DNA of 64,000 nucleotides from Ferruginibacter sp. (GTDB taxonomy: Bacteria > Bacteroidota > Bacteroidia > Chitinophagales > Chitinophagaceae): assembly GCA_019638485.1 (NCBI GenBank), contig JAHBTP010000001.1, positions 992,001 through 1,056,000 of the forward strand, in the 5' to 3' direction. Numbering within the stretch: position 1 is the first letter of the stretch; each line of letters opens with the position of its first letter. The position numbers were made by a program, and so were the translations under genes. The notes beneath the pieces were generated by a model. That model was not told the DNA's origin. It ran no database searches and saw nothing but the letters and a program-made list of their open reading frames with translations. Of this stretch, positions 18,415 through 27,248 are shown one piece after another.

Positions 18415-18825
18415 TCACTTTTCGCCTGCAAGTTTCATTATTATTTTCCATTCAGCAGGTGATACCTTTTGTACAGAAAGCTGGCTAATGCGAACCAATT
18501 CCATTTCAGTAAGACGCTTATCACTTTTAATAGTAGATAATGTAACAGGTTTTATTAGTTTCTTACCTGCTTTTAATTCAACAGCAACCCACCCGGGAAC
18601 ATCAGTGGTAGGGTCAGGAAAGGCTGTTTTGGTAACAATAGCTGTTCCTACAACCGCCATACCTTCATTTGAATGATAAAAGAATACTAAATCATCCACC
18701 TTCATATCCCTTAAATTATTTCTAGCAGAATAATTTCTAACTCCATCCCAAATAGTCTTTTTATCCTTTAGTAGCATATCAAAACTATAAACATAAGGTT
18801 CAGATTTAACAAGCCAATAAGCCAT
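18415..18825 (-). CDS. EVE domain protein
   Basis: A 136-residue single-domain EVE protein starting AYWLVKSEPYVYSFD, with TIWDGVRNYSARNNLRDM and DLVFFYHSN, the aromatic-cage elements of the PUA/YTH-like fold. EVE domains bind modified bases in DNA or RNA; the target here is unknown. The start at 18825 matches the conserved N-terminus; a longer frame would run into the preceding gene's stop. It lies between a LutA-like gene and a sirtuin in an operon of metabolic genes, so no defence context is visible. Confidence 0.9.
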   Translation of the reverse strand: MAYWLVKSEPYVYSFDMLLKDKKTIWDGVRNYSARNNLRDMKVDDLVFFYHSNEGMAVVGTAIVTKTAFPDPTTDVPGWVAVELKAGKKLIKPVTLSTIKSDKRLTEMELVRISQLSVQKVSPAEWKIIMKLAGEK

Positions 18826-18839
18826 AATAATAATTTTTT

Positions 18840-19559
18840 TTACCATCCGGAAGCCAACACATCTGCCACGTGCATTACCTCCATTGTCATTTTTTTATTT
18901 TTAATACATCCATCCAAATGCATTAGGCAACTGAGATCTGTTGAGATAATTACCTTTGCATTTGTATCTGCAGCATGCTGAATCTTTTGTTCCCCCATTG
19001 CCGTTGAGATTCCATTAAATTTTACAGCAAAAGTCCCGCCAAATCCGCAACAGGTTTCGGTATCTTCCATTTCAACCAATTCCAATCCTTTTACATGGCT
19101 AAGTAATTCGCGTGGTCCGCCTTTAATATTACATTCCCGTAGTGCAGCACAACTGTCATGATAAGTAGCCTTTATATTCAAGGTTGCACCAAAATCTGTT
19201 TGATGAAGCACATCCGTTAAAAACTCTGTGAATTCATATACCTTCTTTTTTGTTGCCAATGCCTTATTACTTTGAGCGTGGTCTTCAAAAATTTTGGGAA
19301 TATAATTTCTTACAAATCCTGTACAACTTGCGCTGGGCACAACTACATATTGTGCATCTTCAAAATCGTGCATAAACTTACCCGCAACCGCTCTTGCATC
19401 CTCCCAAAATCCGGCGTTAAAAGCCGGTTGTCCGCAACAAGTTTGTCCGGGGTTGTAAATAACCGAGCATCCTGCTTTCTCCAACACCTTTACCATATTA
19501 AAGCCGGTTTGTGGGTAAAGTTGGTCAATAAAGCAAGGGATAAAAATATGGGCAATCAT
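18840..19559 (-). CDS. lutA: (Fe-S)-binding cysteine-rich protein, LutA/YkgE-like
   Basis: The 239-residue protein is built of two CCG domains: Cys in IPCFIDQ, TCCGQPAFNAG and SCTG in the first half, DSCAALRE, TCCGFGG and SCLMHLDG in the second. LutA is one subunit of the L-lactate utilisation complex LutABC and related to the GlpC/HdrB electron-transfer proteins. lutB and lutC are not adjacent, so the partner must be encoded elsewhere. It lies 25 nt after ribH and 14 nt before the EVE gene. Confidence 0.85.
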   Translation of the reverse strand: MIAHIFIPCFIDQLYPQTGFNMVKVLEKAGCSVIYNPGQTCCGQPAFNAGFWEDARAVAGKFMHDFEDAQYVVVPSASCTGFVRNYIPKIFEDHAQSNKALATKKKVYEFTEFLTDVLHQTDFGATLNIKATYHDSCAALRECNIKGGPRELLSHVKGLELVEMEDTETCCGFGGTFAVKFNGISTAMGEQKIQHAADTNAKVIISTDLSCLMHLDGCIKNKKMTMEVMHVADVLASGW

Positions 19560-19584
19560 ACAGAAAAAGTGCTTTAAGTAAATA

Positions 19585-20076
19585 TTAAAATGAATGATGT
19601 ATTGCCATCATTTTCAAGGCGGTAACAGCAGCTTCAATTCCCTTATGGCCGGCCCTGCCGCCTATTCTTTCAAAGGCTTGTAAATGGTTATTTACCGTTA
19701 AGATACCAAAAATTACCGGTGTAGGAAGATGAAGGTTTAAATGGGTTACCGCTTGTGTAACGCTTTGGCAAACATAATCAAAATGTGGTGTATCACCTTT
19801 AATTACACATCCAAGGGCAATAAAAGCATCAGGATGTTCCTTTTCAATTTGTCCAAATGTATCCCAATAATTTTTTATAGCGAATCCTATTTCTATAACA
19901 CCGGGCACTTTAATAATCTTTACTTTAACGCCTGCTTGTTCTAACACACTCTTTGCTCCCCGCTCCAGTTCTTTTACTATATTAAGATTCCATTCTGTGG
20001 ATACCAAAACAACACAGGCATCCTGTTTAATGGGGATGCCTGTTAAGTCCATTTGTTGCGATGCAATGACCGACAT
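19585..20076 (-). CDS. ribH: 6,7-dimethyl-8-ribityllumazine synthase
   Basis: The 163-residue enzyme makes the lumazine precursor of riboflavin and normally assembles into pentamers or 60-mer capsids. Family motifs include STEWNLNIV, VPGVIEIGFA, LGCVIKGDTPHFDYV with its catalytic His, and FGILTVNN. It sits 9 nt after the TPR gene in the pdhA operon; no other riboflavin gene is in the window. Confidence 0.95.
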   Translation of the reverse strand: MSVIASQQMDLTGIPIKQDACVVLVSTEWNLNIVKELERGAKSVLEQAGVKVKIIKVPGVIEIGFAIKNYWDTFGQIEKEHPDAFIALGCVIKGDTPHFDYVCQSVTQAVTHLNLHLPTPVIFGILTVNNHLQAFERIGGRAGHKGIEAAVTALKMMAIHHSF

Positions 20077-20085
20077 AATAAATAC

Positions 20086-20805
20086 TTATTTTAATTCTCC
20101 CATACGGGCGAGATATTTATCAATTTCTCCGGAGCGAACCGGTTGAAAATCAGGATACCCCTCTTTAAGTTCATTAAACAATGATTTGGCATCTGATGTT
20201 TTCCCTTGGGAGTCGGCATACAAACCTCCCATATATAAAGCATCTGCAGTTATTGATTTATCTTTCTTATTTACGTTAGCTGCCTTTTTATAATATTCCA
20301 GAGCTCTGTTAACATTATTTTTTTCTGCATAGGCATGTCCCAACATAATATATGCCTTGCTTTGAATTTGATTTGCACCATTTCCTTTAAATTTTTCAAG
20401 ATAAGAAATAGCCTTATCAAATTCTTTAAGATGGAGGTAGGTTGCTCCGGCAATATATTGCGCTCTGTTGGCCACTTGAGTTCCCCCATACTTATTAATC
20501 ACTTTTAAAACACCGGTAATATTCTGTTCTCCAATATTACCACCATTTAAAACCACGATGGCGGAATCGCGTCCAAATGAAGTGGAAGCCATCTTATCGA
20601 ATAAATTTTCTGCTCCAAAAATGGCTTCGTTGGCGGCGATATCTCTTGGTTTAAGCACAAATTGCTTGTAACCAATATACCCACCTGAAAGCAAGATAAC
20701 TATTGAGCCAATAGCGATAATGGGTTTAGTATATTTCTGCCAGCCTTGTTGTAATCTTTCCGCCAAATCAACAGTTGACGTTTCCTTATGTGCCTGATGC
20801 GCCAT
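20086..20805 (-). CDS. Membrane-anchored TPR protein (YfgM-like)
   Basis: The 239-residue protein has a cytoplasmic N-terminus (about 28 residues), one membrane helix at about 29-47 (IIAIGSIVILLSGGYIGY), and a periplasmic domain with tetratricopeptide repeats (YIAGATYLHLKEFDKAISYL, AYIMLGHAYAEKNNVNRALE). This resembles YfgM, which works with periplasmic chaperones at the secretion machinery, but a precise role is not established here. It is 33 nt downstream of pdhA and 9 nt upstream of ribH. Confidence 0.75.
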   Translation of the reverse strand: MAHQAHKETSTVDLAERLQQGWQKYTKPIIAIGSIVILLSGGYIGYKQFVLKPRDIAANEAIFGAENLFDKMASTSFGRDSAIVVLNGGNIGEQNITGVLKVINKYGGTQVANRAQYIAGATYLHLKEFDKAISYLEKFKGNGANQIQSKAYIMLGHAYAEKNNVNRALEYYKKAANVNKKDKSITADALYMGGLYADSQGKTSDAKSLFNELKEGYPDFQPVRSGEIDKYLARMGELK

Positions 20806-20838
20806 AGATTTTTTGTTTGTTAGCCCGAAAGGGATTTT

Positions 20839-21831
20839 TTAGTCTATAATAAATGGATAATCTTCTTGTACGTAAATGTCTTTAAGTAATTCATCATCAT
20901 CAGGCCATGGGCTTTGTTCTGCGAATGTAACAGACTCCTCCACTTCATGATGCACCTCATTATCTATTTTTTCAATATCGGCTTCGCTTACTTTATATTG
21001 CTCAAGCAAAACTTGCCTTACATGATCTATTGGGTCCTTTTGTTTATACTCCTCCAATTCTTCTTTGCTTCGGTATTTTGCAGGGTCACTCATGCTATGC
21101 CCTTTGTAGCGATACGTTTTAATTTCAAGTAATGTAGGACCACCATTTTCACGTGCTCGATTTACGGCACGTAAAACACTATCGGCTACATTTTCGGGCA
21201 CCATACCATCTACAGAATCAGCAGGCATTTCATGTGCGTCAGCCAGTTTATAAATATCAAGCACCTTACTGGTACGAGCTACAGAAGTACCCATTGCGTA
21301 ATTATTATTTTCGCAAATAAAAACTACAGGTAAATTCCACAGCATGGCCATATTAAACGTTTCATGCAATATACCTTGACGTGCTGCACCATCTCCAAAA
21401 AAGCATAAAACCACATTTTTAGTACCCTTATATTTTTCAGCAAATGCCAATCCGGCTCCTGTTCCAATTTGAGCCCCTACAATACCATGCCCACCATAAA
21501 ATTTTTCTTTCACTCCAAAGAAGTGCATACTTCCGCCCTTTCCCTTACTACAGCCTGTGGCTTTACCATAAAGTTCAGCCATACATGATTTAGAAGTAAC
21601 TCCTTTTGCAATTGCCAATCCATGATCACGATAGGCTGTGATAAAAATATCATCAGGCTGGGTTGCTGTCATACAACCTGCTGCTACAGCTTCCTGACCG
21701 ATATATAAATGACAAAAGCCTCTTATTTTTTGCATACCATACAACTGACCGGCTTTTTCTTCAAAACGACGAAGTAAGAGCATCAGTTTGTACCAGTACA
21801 AATAAGTGTCTTTAGAATACTTCTTTGCCAA
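20839..21831 (-). CDS. pdhA: Pyruvate dehydrogenase E1 component, alpha subunit
   Basis: The 330-residue E1-alpha binds thiamine diphosphate (GDGAARQG...CENN motif) and contains the YRGHSMSDPAKYR-type phosphorylation-loop region (TYRYKGHSMSDPAKYR). With the beta subunit it decarboxylates pyruvate. The start is TTG at 21831; the downstream reading AKKYSKDTYLYWYKLM matches the family. It heads a six-gene operon that does not include the beta subunit, which is encoded 8 kb away at 29.8-30.7 kb. E2 and E3 are not in the window. Confidence 0.95.
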   Translation of the reverse strand: MAKKYSKDTYLYWYKLMLLLRRFEEKAGQLYGMQKIRGFCHLYIGQEAVAAGCMTATQPDDIFITAYRDHGLAIAKGVTSKSCMAELYGKATGCSKGKGGSMHFFGVKEKFYGGHGIVGAQIGTGAGLAFAEKYKGTKNVVLCFFGDGAARQGILHETFNMAMLWNLPVVFICENNNYAMGTSVARTSKVLDIYKLADAHEMPADSVDGMVPENVADSVLRAVNRARENGGPTLLEIKTYRYKGHSMSDPAKYRSKEELEEYKQKDPIDHVRQVLLEQYKVSEADIEKIDNEVHHEVEESVTFAEQSPWPDDDELLKDIYVQEDYPFIID

Positions 21832-21850
21832 GATTGGTAATTTTAGGGTG

Positions 21851-21881
21851 CAAAGATAAGGGAGAATAACAAAAATCCCAA
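21851..21881 (-). promoter_or_regulatory. TTG-N20-TATCTTTG promoter of the pdhA operon
   Basis: TTG (21881-21879), a 20-nt spacer and TATCTTTG (21858-21851) on the minus strand. It lies 19 nt upstream of the TTG start of pdhA. Confidence 0.65.
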
Positions 21882-21969
21882 CTCCTGTTTAGTGCCTCAT
21901 TATGCTCATTATCAATGTAATTTCATCTTTATAGCCTAGTATTTTCCTATTATCCGTAACATTGCATTC

Positions 21970-23040
21970 ATGCTGCGGTTAAAGCAAATTTTTCTTGTTC
22001 AATACAAAAATTACCTTCAGTCCTCTTTCGATTTTCATTCGGATGTGGTAGGTATATCGGGTAAAAATGGTAAAGGAAAAACCAATTTATTAGACGCTAT
22101 CTATTATTCCTGTTTTACCCGCAGTTATTTCACCAACTTAGAAAGCCTCAATGTTCAATTTGGACAAACCGGTTTTAGAATAGAGGCTGTATTTGAAAAA
22201 GATGAAAAGACCTACACAGTTACCACAATCTATAGAGGAAATAAAAAGGAAATAAGTGTAAATGGTGTACCCTACGAAAAATTTTCACAACATATTGGTA
22301 AGTTTCCCGTAGTAATGATTGCCCCAGACGATATTGAGCTAATAAGTGGAGGCAGTGAAACACGAAGAAAGTTTATTGATACTGTATTATGTCAGCTTGA
22401 TACAGAATATATGTATCAATTATTACGATACAACAAAACCATACAGCAAAGAAACAGTTTATTAAAAAATTATCATCGCCACCCCGATGATAATTTACTT
22501 GACGTATTGGATAATCAGCTTACGATACCTGCAGCGTTTATCTTTAATCGAAGAAATGAATTTATGCATGAATTACTTCCGCGCATTACTTCGTTTTACC
22601 ACCAAATAGCAGGTACAGAAGACGAACCAAAAATTCAATATAAAAGTCAATTATTCCACCATTCCATAGGAGCGTTATTAAAAGAAAACAGGCAGAAGGA
22701 TATTTTATTACAACGCACCTCTTACGGAATACATAAAGATGATATCCAGGTTATGTTAGATAATGTGCCTTTTAGAAGCATTGCCTCACAAGGTCAGCGA
22801 AAGAGTTTGTTATTTGCTTTTAAACTTGCAGAATATCAAACGTTGGTGGCACATGTTGGCTACAGCTTGCTTTTGTTGGATGATGTATTTGAAAAATTGG
22901 ATGAAGGGAGAATGAATAATTTGCTACAATGGGTTTGTATTAAAAACAGCGGTCAGGTATTTATAACAGATACACATCGGGAGCGTTTAGAAAAAACATT
23001 TAATACCTTAGGATTATCTGCTCAAATAATTGAGCCCTGA
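21970..23040 (+). CDS. recF: DNA replication and repair protein RecF
   Basis: The 356-residue SMC-like ATPase has the Walker A GKNGKGKTNLLDAIYY, a short central helical region, the signature SQGQRKS and Walker B LLLLDDVFEKLD. RecF loads RecA at gapped DNA together with RecO and RecR. The ATG at 21970 has no Shine-Dalgarno; an imperfect -7 element (TAACATTG) lies a few bases upstream. It abuts the convergent DUF721 gene with no spare bases. Confidence 0.96.
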   Translation: MLRLKQIFLVQYKNYLQSSFDFHSDVVGISGKNGKGKTNLLDAIYYSCFTRSYFTNLESLNVQFGQTGFRIEAVFEKDEKTYTVTTIYRGNKKEISVNGVPYEKFSQHIGKFPVVMIAPDDIELISGGSETRRKFIDTVLCQLDTEYMYQLLRYNKTIQQRNSLLKNYHRHPDDNLLDVLDNQLTIPAAFIFNRRNEFMHELLPRITSFYHQIAGTEDEPKIQYKSQLFHHSIGALLKENRQKDILLQRTSYGIHKDDIQVMLDNVPFRSIASQGQRKSLLFAFKLAEYQTLVAHVGYSLLLLDDVFEKLDEGRMNNLLQWVCIKNSGQVFITDTHRERLEKTFNTLGLSAQIIEP

Positions 23041-23322
23041 TTAACGAACTACTACATCTGTAATAACCGGTTCCCCTAACACCTCATTCACTCTTTGTAT
23101 TATTAACTTTTTTTGAAAAATAAGCTCATTTTTCAGCGGAGCTACATCGGTGGTAATGTATAGGGTATGATTTACTATTTGTATTTTTTGAGTGTAGCGT
23201 GCAATGGTTTTACCCATTATTTTTGGCCAGGCTAATTCAACTCTTGCAGATTGGAATGCCGGTTTTTGCCTATTATTATTTAAAAACTCATTCAGCGCAT
23301 CTTGTAATGAAATCTCACTCAT
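23041..23322 (-). CDS. DUF721 protein (DciA-like)
   Basis: The 93-residue protein matches DUF721, the domain of DciA, the helicase-loading factor of bacteria that lack DnaC/DnaI. Conserved features are the WPKIMG segment and the TLYITTDVAPLKNEL core of the KH-like fold. It faces recF tail to tail with zero spacing and lies 27 nt after the TraB-family gene. A role in loading replicative helicase is inferred from the family. Confidence 0.82.
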   Translation of the reverse strand: MSEISLQDALNEFLNNNRQKPAFQSARVELAWPKIMGKTIARYTQKIQIVNHTLYITTDVAPLKNELIFQKKLIIQRVNEVLGEPVITDVVVR

Positions 23323-23349
23323 CCTGCTAAGGTATAAATAAGAAATGGA

Positions 23350-24240
23350 TTATTTATTAGCGATTGGCCGCAAGGTATAGCCGGCATCCCTCAGCAATTC
23401 AATTAATCCGTTTTTACCGGGGAGATGACCGGCACCCACGGCTACAAACACATTTTTATCTGCCATAATACTTTTTAATTGTTGTACCCAGTTCCTATTT
23501 CGTCTGTTCAATAAGAACTCTTGTTGTTGTTCATCCATATTAAATTCACTTTGTGAAAACATCTCTCCAATCTTCTTCAACTGCTGTGCTTTATAAGTTT
23601 CCACCATTTGTACAAATTCATTGGAATAAAATGACAAACTGTCTATTCCTTTTAATAACTCTTTTGCCTGCACATCATAGGGAATACTATCAAAAACAGC
23701 AGCTTGCTCAGCAATAGTTTCCAAACCTTTTATTTCTTTTTTATTTTTCTTTGCTATTACCATCAGTTCTTCTTCTACCCCACTGGCTTTATTACAAGGC
23801 ATAAGCTTAGGATACAACATAGCCTGTAAAAACATGGGTTTCATTCTTTTCACTACAGCCATAGGCATTTTTAAAGAATCTTCAAAGTAAGCTTTTACCT
23901 TATCAAATTCTTCAGGAGTATAAAGGTCCTTCAGTGTTTTACCGTCCTTCATATTCATTAAAAGCATTACACCCAAGGTACTTGAAACATCATCCAGGTC
24001 TATTTCAAAATAAACTTCCTCAGCCTGTGCAATAGCTTTATTCAGGTTTTCGCTAAAATGAATATCATCTTTACAAAGCATGTGGAAGGTGCCAAAAATA
24101 TAGGATGGCTTTTTGATATTATTGCCTGATACTTCCCATAGTAGTGTATTATCATCGGCATTTTGAGATAATGGAGGTTGTTGTGCTTTGCAACTTTGGA
24201 GAATAGAAATAGAAAGAAAAAATAAAAGTAATCTGGACAT
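23350..24240 (-). CDS. TraB/GumN family lipoprotein
   Basis: The 296-residue protein has a lipoprotein signal (SILQSC, Cys17) followed by a TraB/GumN domain with IFGTFHMLC near the start and VGAGHLPGKNGL near the end; these paired GxxH motifs are the presumed metal/protease site of the family. The activity is not established. The start is ATG 24240: six codons upstream an in-frame TTG exists, but it lies inside the -7 element TATTTTTG, and the signal peptide begins properly at the ATG. Confidence 0.82.
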   Translation of the reverse strand: MSRLLLFFLSISILQSCKAQQPPLSQNADDNTLLWEVSGNNIKKPSYIFGTFHMLCKDDIHFSENLNKAIAQAEEVYFEIDLDDVSSTLGVMLLMNMKDGKTLKDLYTPEEFDKVKAYFEDSLKMPMAVVKRMKPMFLQAMLYPKLMPCNKASGVEEELMVIAKKNKKEIKGLETIAEQAAVFDSIPYDVQAKELLKGIDSLSFYSNEFVQMVETYKAQQLKKIGEMFSQSEFNMDEQQQEFLLNRRNRNWVQQLKSIMADKNVFVAVGAGHLPGKNGLIELLRDAGYTLRPIANK

Positions 24241-24255
24241 ACTATCAATTTGATT

Positions 24256-24263
24256 CAAAAATA
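24256..24263 (-). promoter_or_regulatory. -7 element TATTTTTG for the TraB/GumN gene
   Basis: TATTTTTG ends 15 nt before ATG 24240 and overlaps an alternative TTG start, excluding the latter. It lies just past the ubiD-family stop, so this gene can be transcribed on its own. Confidence 0.5.
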
Positions 24264-24292
24264 AGTGAACTCATGTTAAGCTTATGGGAATA

Positions 24293-26125
24293 TCAGGATA
24301 AGTTTTTTAAGCTATAAAGGCTTTTTCCCTTTTCAAAAAGTGCATCTACCCGTTTTTCCATATCAGGATTGAGGATAAGCTCGGGCGCATGGTGTGATTT
24401 TTTACGTGCATCAAATATAACCGGACCATTACATCCCCAGTGCTTAAATTGAGTTTGGGCATTAACCCCAAAAATATCATGAGATGGGTTTGTTCTGGTA
24501 AATGCTATCCACAGAAAATTATTGAGGGTTGCTACAGTAAAATCAACATCATCAGTTATGATAATTAATGGTACACCGGCTAACTCATCAAACGACTGTG
24601 ATAGGTTATTACTCCATTCACTCATTTCCTTTATGGTTGAAGGATAATCTTTCCATTCATTTAATTTAACAGCAGCTACACCGGGCATAATCATTTTTCC
24701 GGTGTTTTTTAAAACCTCGGGCAGTTCAGTAGCCAAATCTCTAAGTTTCGGGCCATAGGCTGCAAGAATCAACTTGCTACCTGTGTTTAATCCTGTGCCT
24801 GAATAGTCAAGCGTATCTATAGATGTACAGGTTTGGAAATGCAAATCCCGTTTTGGATTAAATCTCTCCAAAATATGTATTAAGAAATCTCTAGTATCGT
24901 GTACGCTTAGCGACTGGGAATTATCAGCAGCTGTTATAAATAAAAATTTAGAGAGGCTTAATTGTCCGGTACCCAAAATTCGGTTAGCAAGTGTTAAAAT
25001 TTCTGCAGGTTGGGCTGAAGGCGAATAAGGTGTATAACGCTCGGAACCGATGGCTAACAGTAAGGGGTGTACGCCAGCCGCATCCACTGCATGAACAGCT
25101 TTTAGCCCGGGCATTTCTTGTTGAATAGCTTCACCTGTCATTTCATGAATAAGCGCTCCAAAACTGGTATCTTCTTGTGGAGGCCGGCCAACAACAGTAA
25201 ATGGCCATATTGCATTTTCCTTTGCCCATACCTGCTTAACGCGCATTACGGGAAAAGGGTGTGTTAAGCTATAATATCCCAAATGATCGCCAAAAGGGCC
25301 TTCCGGTTTATTCTCATCAGGAAAAACCTCGCCGGTAACTATAAAATCAGCATCAGCACTAATACAATGGCCTTGGTGATAGCCATAACGGAATCGCCTG
25401 CCGGCCAACATACCGGCAAATAGTGCTTCGCTCATTCCTTCGGGAAGCGGCATCACCGCTGCTACAGCATGTGCCGGGGGGCCACCCACAAAAACACTAA
25501 CAGGCATGGGTACCCTTTTTTCATTCCACATGGCTTGATGCACACCTATACCTCGATGGATTTGATAATGCAACCCAATTTCTTTATTATTCTCATAACT
25601 ATTTCCATTAAGTTGAATTCTATACATCCCCATATTGGCTTTCATGATACCACTACCATTTGGTGCTTCGGTATAAACTTGCGGTAAGGTAATAAAGGCA
25701 CCTCCATCATTAGGCCAATGTTTAATAAGTGGCAGATTACTTATTTCAATTGGGGAGAAACCGTTGAGTGGATGGGTATTTTTTTTTGGAATCGCTTTCC
25801 AGCCCGGTATAATAAGGCTGGCATTTTTTAACGGATGGCGAATTGCTTTAATAGGATTTTGTCTCAGCGAAACAAAACGCTTTATCACAGGTAGGGTTTT
25901 CCTAAAAATAAATTCACTACGTTTGAGTGTACCATATATATTTGATGCTGCACGAAATCTACATCCTTTTACATTTTCAAACAACAATGCCGGTCCGCCC
26001 AAAGCATGCACCCTCAAATGGATGGCGGCCATTTCCAAATTAGGATCAACCTCTTCCTTAATTCTTAAAAGCTCACCCTGCCTTTCCAAATCAAGTAAAC
26101 AAGCTTCTAGTGATTGATATATCAT
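24293..26125 (-). CDS. UbiD family (prenyl-FMN) decarboxylase
   Basis: The 610-residue protein belongs to the UbiD family, which decarboxylates aromatic or alpha,beta-unsaturated acids using prenylated FMN. Segments such as GPALLFENVKG, MYRIQLNG and RPPQEDTSFGALIHEM, the last containing the acidic residues of the active site, support this. The length (longer than E. coli UbiD) is typical of the menaquinone-type (MqnP/MenG-like) Bacteroidota members; a quinone role is likely but not proven. No prenyltransferase UbiX is adjacent. An imperfect promoter TTG-N19-TAACTTTA precedes the ATG. Confidence 0.85.
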   Translation of the reverse strand: MIYQSLEACLLDLERQGELLRIKEEVDPNLEMAAIHLRVHALGGPALLFENVKGCRFRAASNIYGTLKRSEFIFRKTLPVIKRFVSLRQNPIKAIRHPLKNASLIIPGWKAIPKKNTHPLNGFSPIEISNLPLIKHWPNDGGAFITLPQVYTEAPNGSGIMKANMGMYRIQLNGNSYENNKEIGLHYQIHRGIGVHQAMWNEKRVPMPVSVFVGGPPAHAVAAVMPLPEGMSEALFAGMLAGRRFRYGYHQGHCISADADFIVTGEVFPDENKPEGPFGDHLGYYSLTHPFPVMRVKQVWAKENAIWPFTVVGRPPQEDTSFGALIHEMTGEAIQQEMPGLKAVHAVDAAGVHPLLLAIGSERYTPYSPSAQPAEILTLANRILGTGQLSLSKFLFITAADNSQSLSVHDTRDFLIHILERFNPKRDLHFQTCTSIDTLDYSGTGLNTGSKLILAAYGPKLRDLATELPEVLKNTGKMIMPGVAAVKLNEWKDYPSTIKEMSEWSNNLSQSFDELAGVPLIIITDDVDFTVATLNNFLWIAFTRTNPSHDIFGVNAQTQFKHWGCNGPVIFDARKKSHHAPELILNPDMEKRVDALFEKGKSLYSLKNLS

Positions 26126-26248
26126 GCCATAAAGTTAGGAAGGATGCTGCCAATCTCAACGAATAACAAGCGTTAAATAGTAAAGACATAGAGAAATATT
26201 GTTTTATCGTTTATTTTTACACTTAGGAATTTTTTAAACATTTGAATT

Positions 26249-26908
26249 ATGGAAAGCAGAACGGCTATAGTAAGTGGAGCTGCTGGAAATTTAGGAAAAG
26301 CTGTTGTTCAGCATTTTTTAAATAATCATTGCAAAGTAACAGGCATAGTTCACCATAAAAGTGAAAATAGAAATCCATCTCAAAATTACCAAGAGTTGGA
26401 ATTGGATTTGACAAATGCAAATGCTACGGAAAAATGCGTTGAGCAATTAATTGAACAATACAAAAGAATTGATATAGCGGTATTAACTGCGGGTGGCTTT
26501 ACGTTAGGAGATATTAAAAGCACTTCAACAGAAGATATTTATAAGCAAATTCGGCTTAATTTTGAAACTGCTTATAATATAGCCCGGCCTGTGCTCACCC
26601 AAATGAAAAAGCAAAACACCGGAAAATTTTTTTTTATTGGTTCAGTATCCGGCAGGGACACCGCTCTGGGAAAAGGAGTTACAGCCTATAGCCTATCCAA
26701 ATCATTACTTTTTCAATTAGCTAATATTATCAATTCTGAAACAAAAGGAACCGCAATTTGGGCAGAAGTGATTGTTCCTTATATCATAGACACTCCTCAA
26801 AACAGAGCTGCTATGCCTAATGCTGATTTTTCTACATGGGAAACTCCTGAACAATTAGCCGCTTTAATTGGAGAGGGAGCTTTTGATAATAATCCGCATA
26901 ACCATTGA
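26249..26908 (+). CDS. Short-chain dehydrogenase/reductase
   Basis: The 219-residue protein has the SDR cofactor motif SGAAGNLGK near the N-terminus, the TAGG motif, and catalytic Ser (FIGSVSG) with YSLSK supplying Tyr and Lys. It is a little shorter than the usual 240-250 residues, the C-terminal substrate loop being compact. The substrate is unknown. It is a single gene between the UbiD-family gene and a tRNA; no terminator was seen directly after it. Confidence 0.85.
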   Translation: MESRTAIVSGAAGNLGKAVVQHFLNNHCKVTGIVHHKSENRNPSQNYQELELDLTNANATEKCVEQLIEQYKRIDIAVLTAGGFTLGDIKSTSTEDIYKQIRLNFETAYNIARPVLTQMKKQNTGKFFFIGSVSGRDTALGKGVTAYSLSKSLLFQLANIINSETKGTAIWAEVIVPYIIDTPQNRAAMPNADFSTWETPEQLAALIGEGAFDNNPHNH

Positions 26909-26986
26909 TGAGAATAATATTTTTAGATTAATGAAATCAAATAGCATACAAAATACTAAATTGTACCAAGAAACTTTTTAACATAA

Positions 26987-27059
26987 GCGGAAGTAGCTCA
27001 GTTGGTAGAGCATCAGCTTCCCAAGCTGAGGGCCGCGGGTTCGAATCCCGTTTTCCGCT
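26987..27059 (+). tRNA. tRNA-Gly (anticodon CCC)
   Basis: A complete cloverleaf: acceptor GCGGAAG with TTTCCGC (last pair G-U), anticodon stem TCAGC/GCTGA around the loop TTCCCAA (anticodon CCC), T-arm with GGTTCGAATCC. The CCA end is not encoded. It is the only RNA gene found in the window and the main content of the 340-bp gap between the SDR and deacetylase genes; 26909-26986 is AT-rich with nothing recognised. Confidence 0.95.
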
Positions 27060-27070
27060 CATTAAAATGA

Positions 27071-27096
27071 CTGCTCACTTGAGCAGCCTTTTTTTA
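27071..27096 (+). terminator. Terminator after tRNA-Gly
   Basis: CTGCTC/GAGCAG, a 6-bp stem with loop ACTT, followed by CC and a run of T. It lies 11 nt past the tRNA, which is therefore a monocistronic unit. Confidence 0.8.
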
Positions 27097-27248
27097 TGGA
27101 TGTTGGCTTGAATTAGTTATGGTATATTATTTAATGATAAAACTTTTATCCTCAACCTATCTTATTGAGAAATTAAAAAGACTATTAAAATCAAACAGGT
27201 CAAATTTCAAAAGCTTCTGTGTAATTTGCCAACACAACATCTTCAGGT

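Noticed and set aside
18415..18825. EVE domain protein as part of a defence or modified-DNA system
   Set aside because: Neighbours are metabolic genes; no restriction, methylase or nuclease gene is adjacent.
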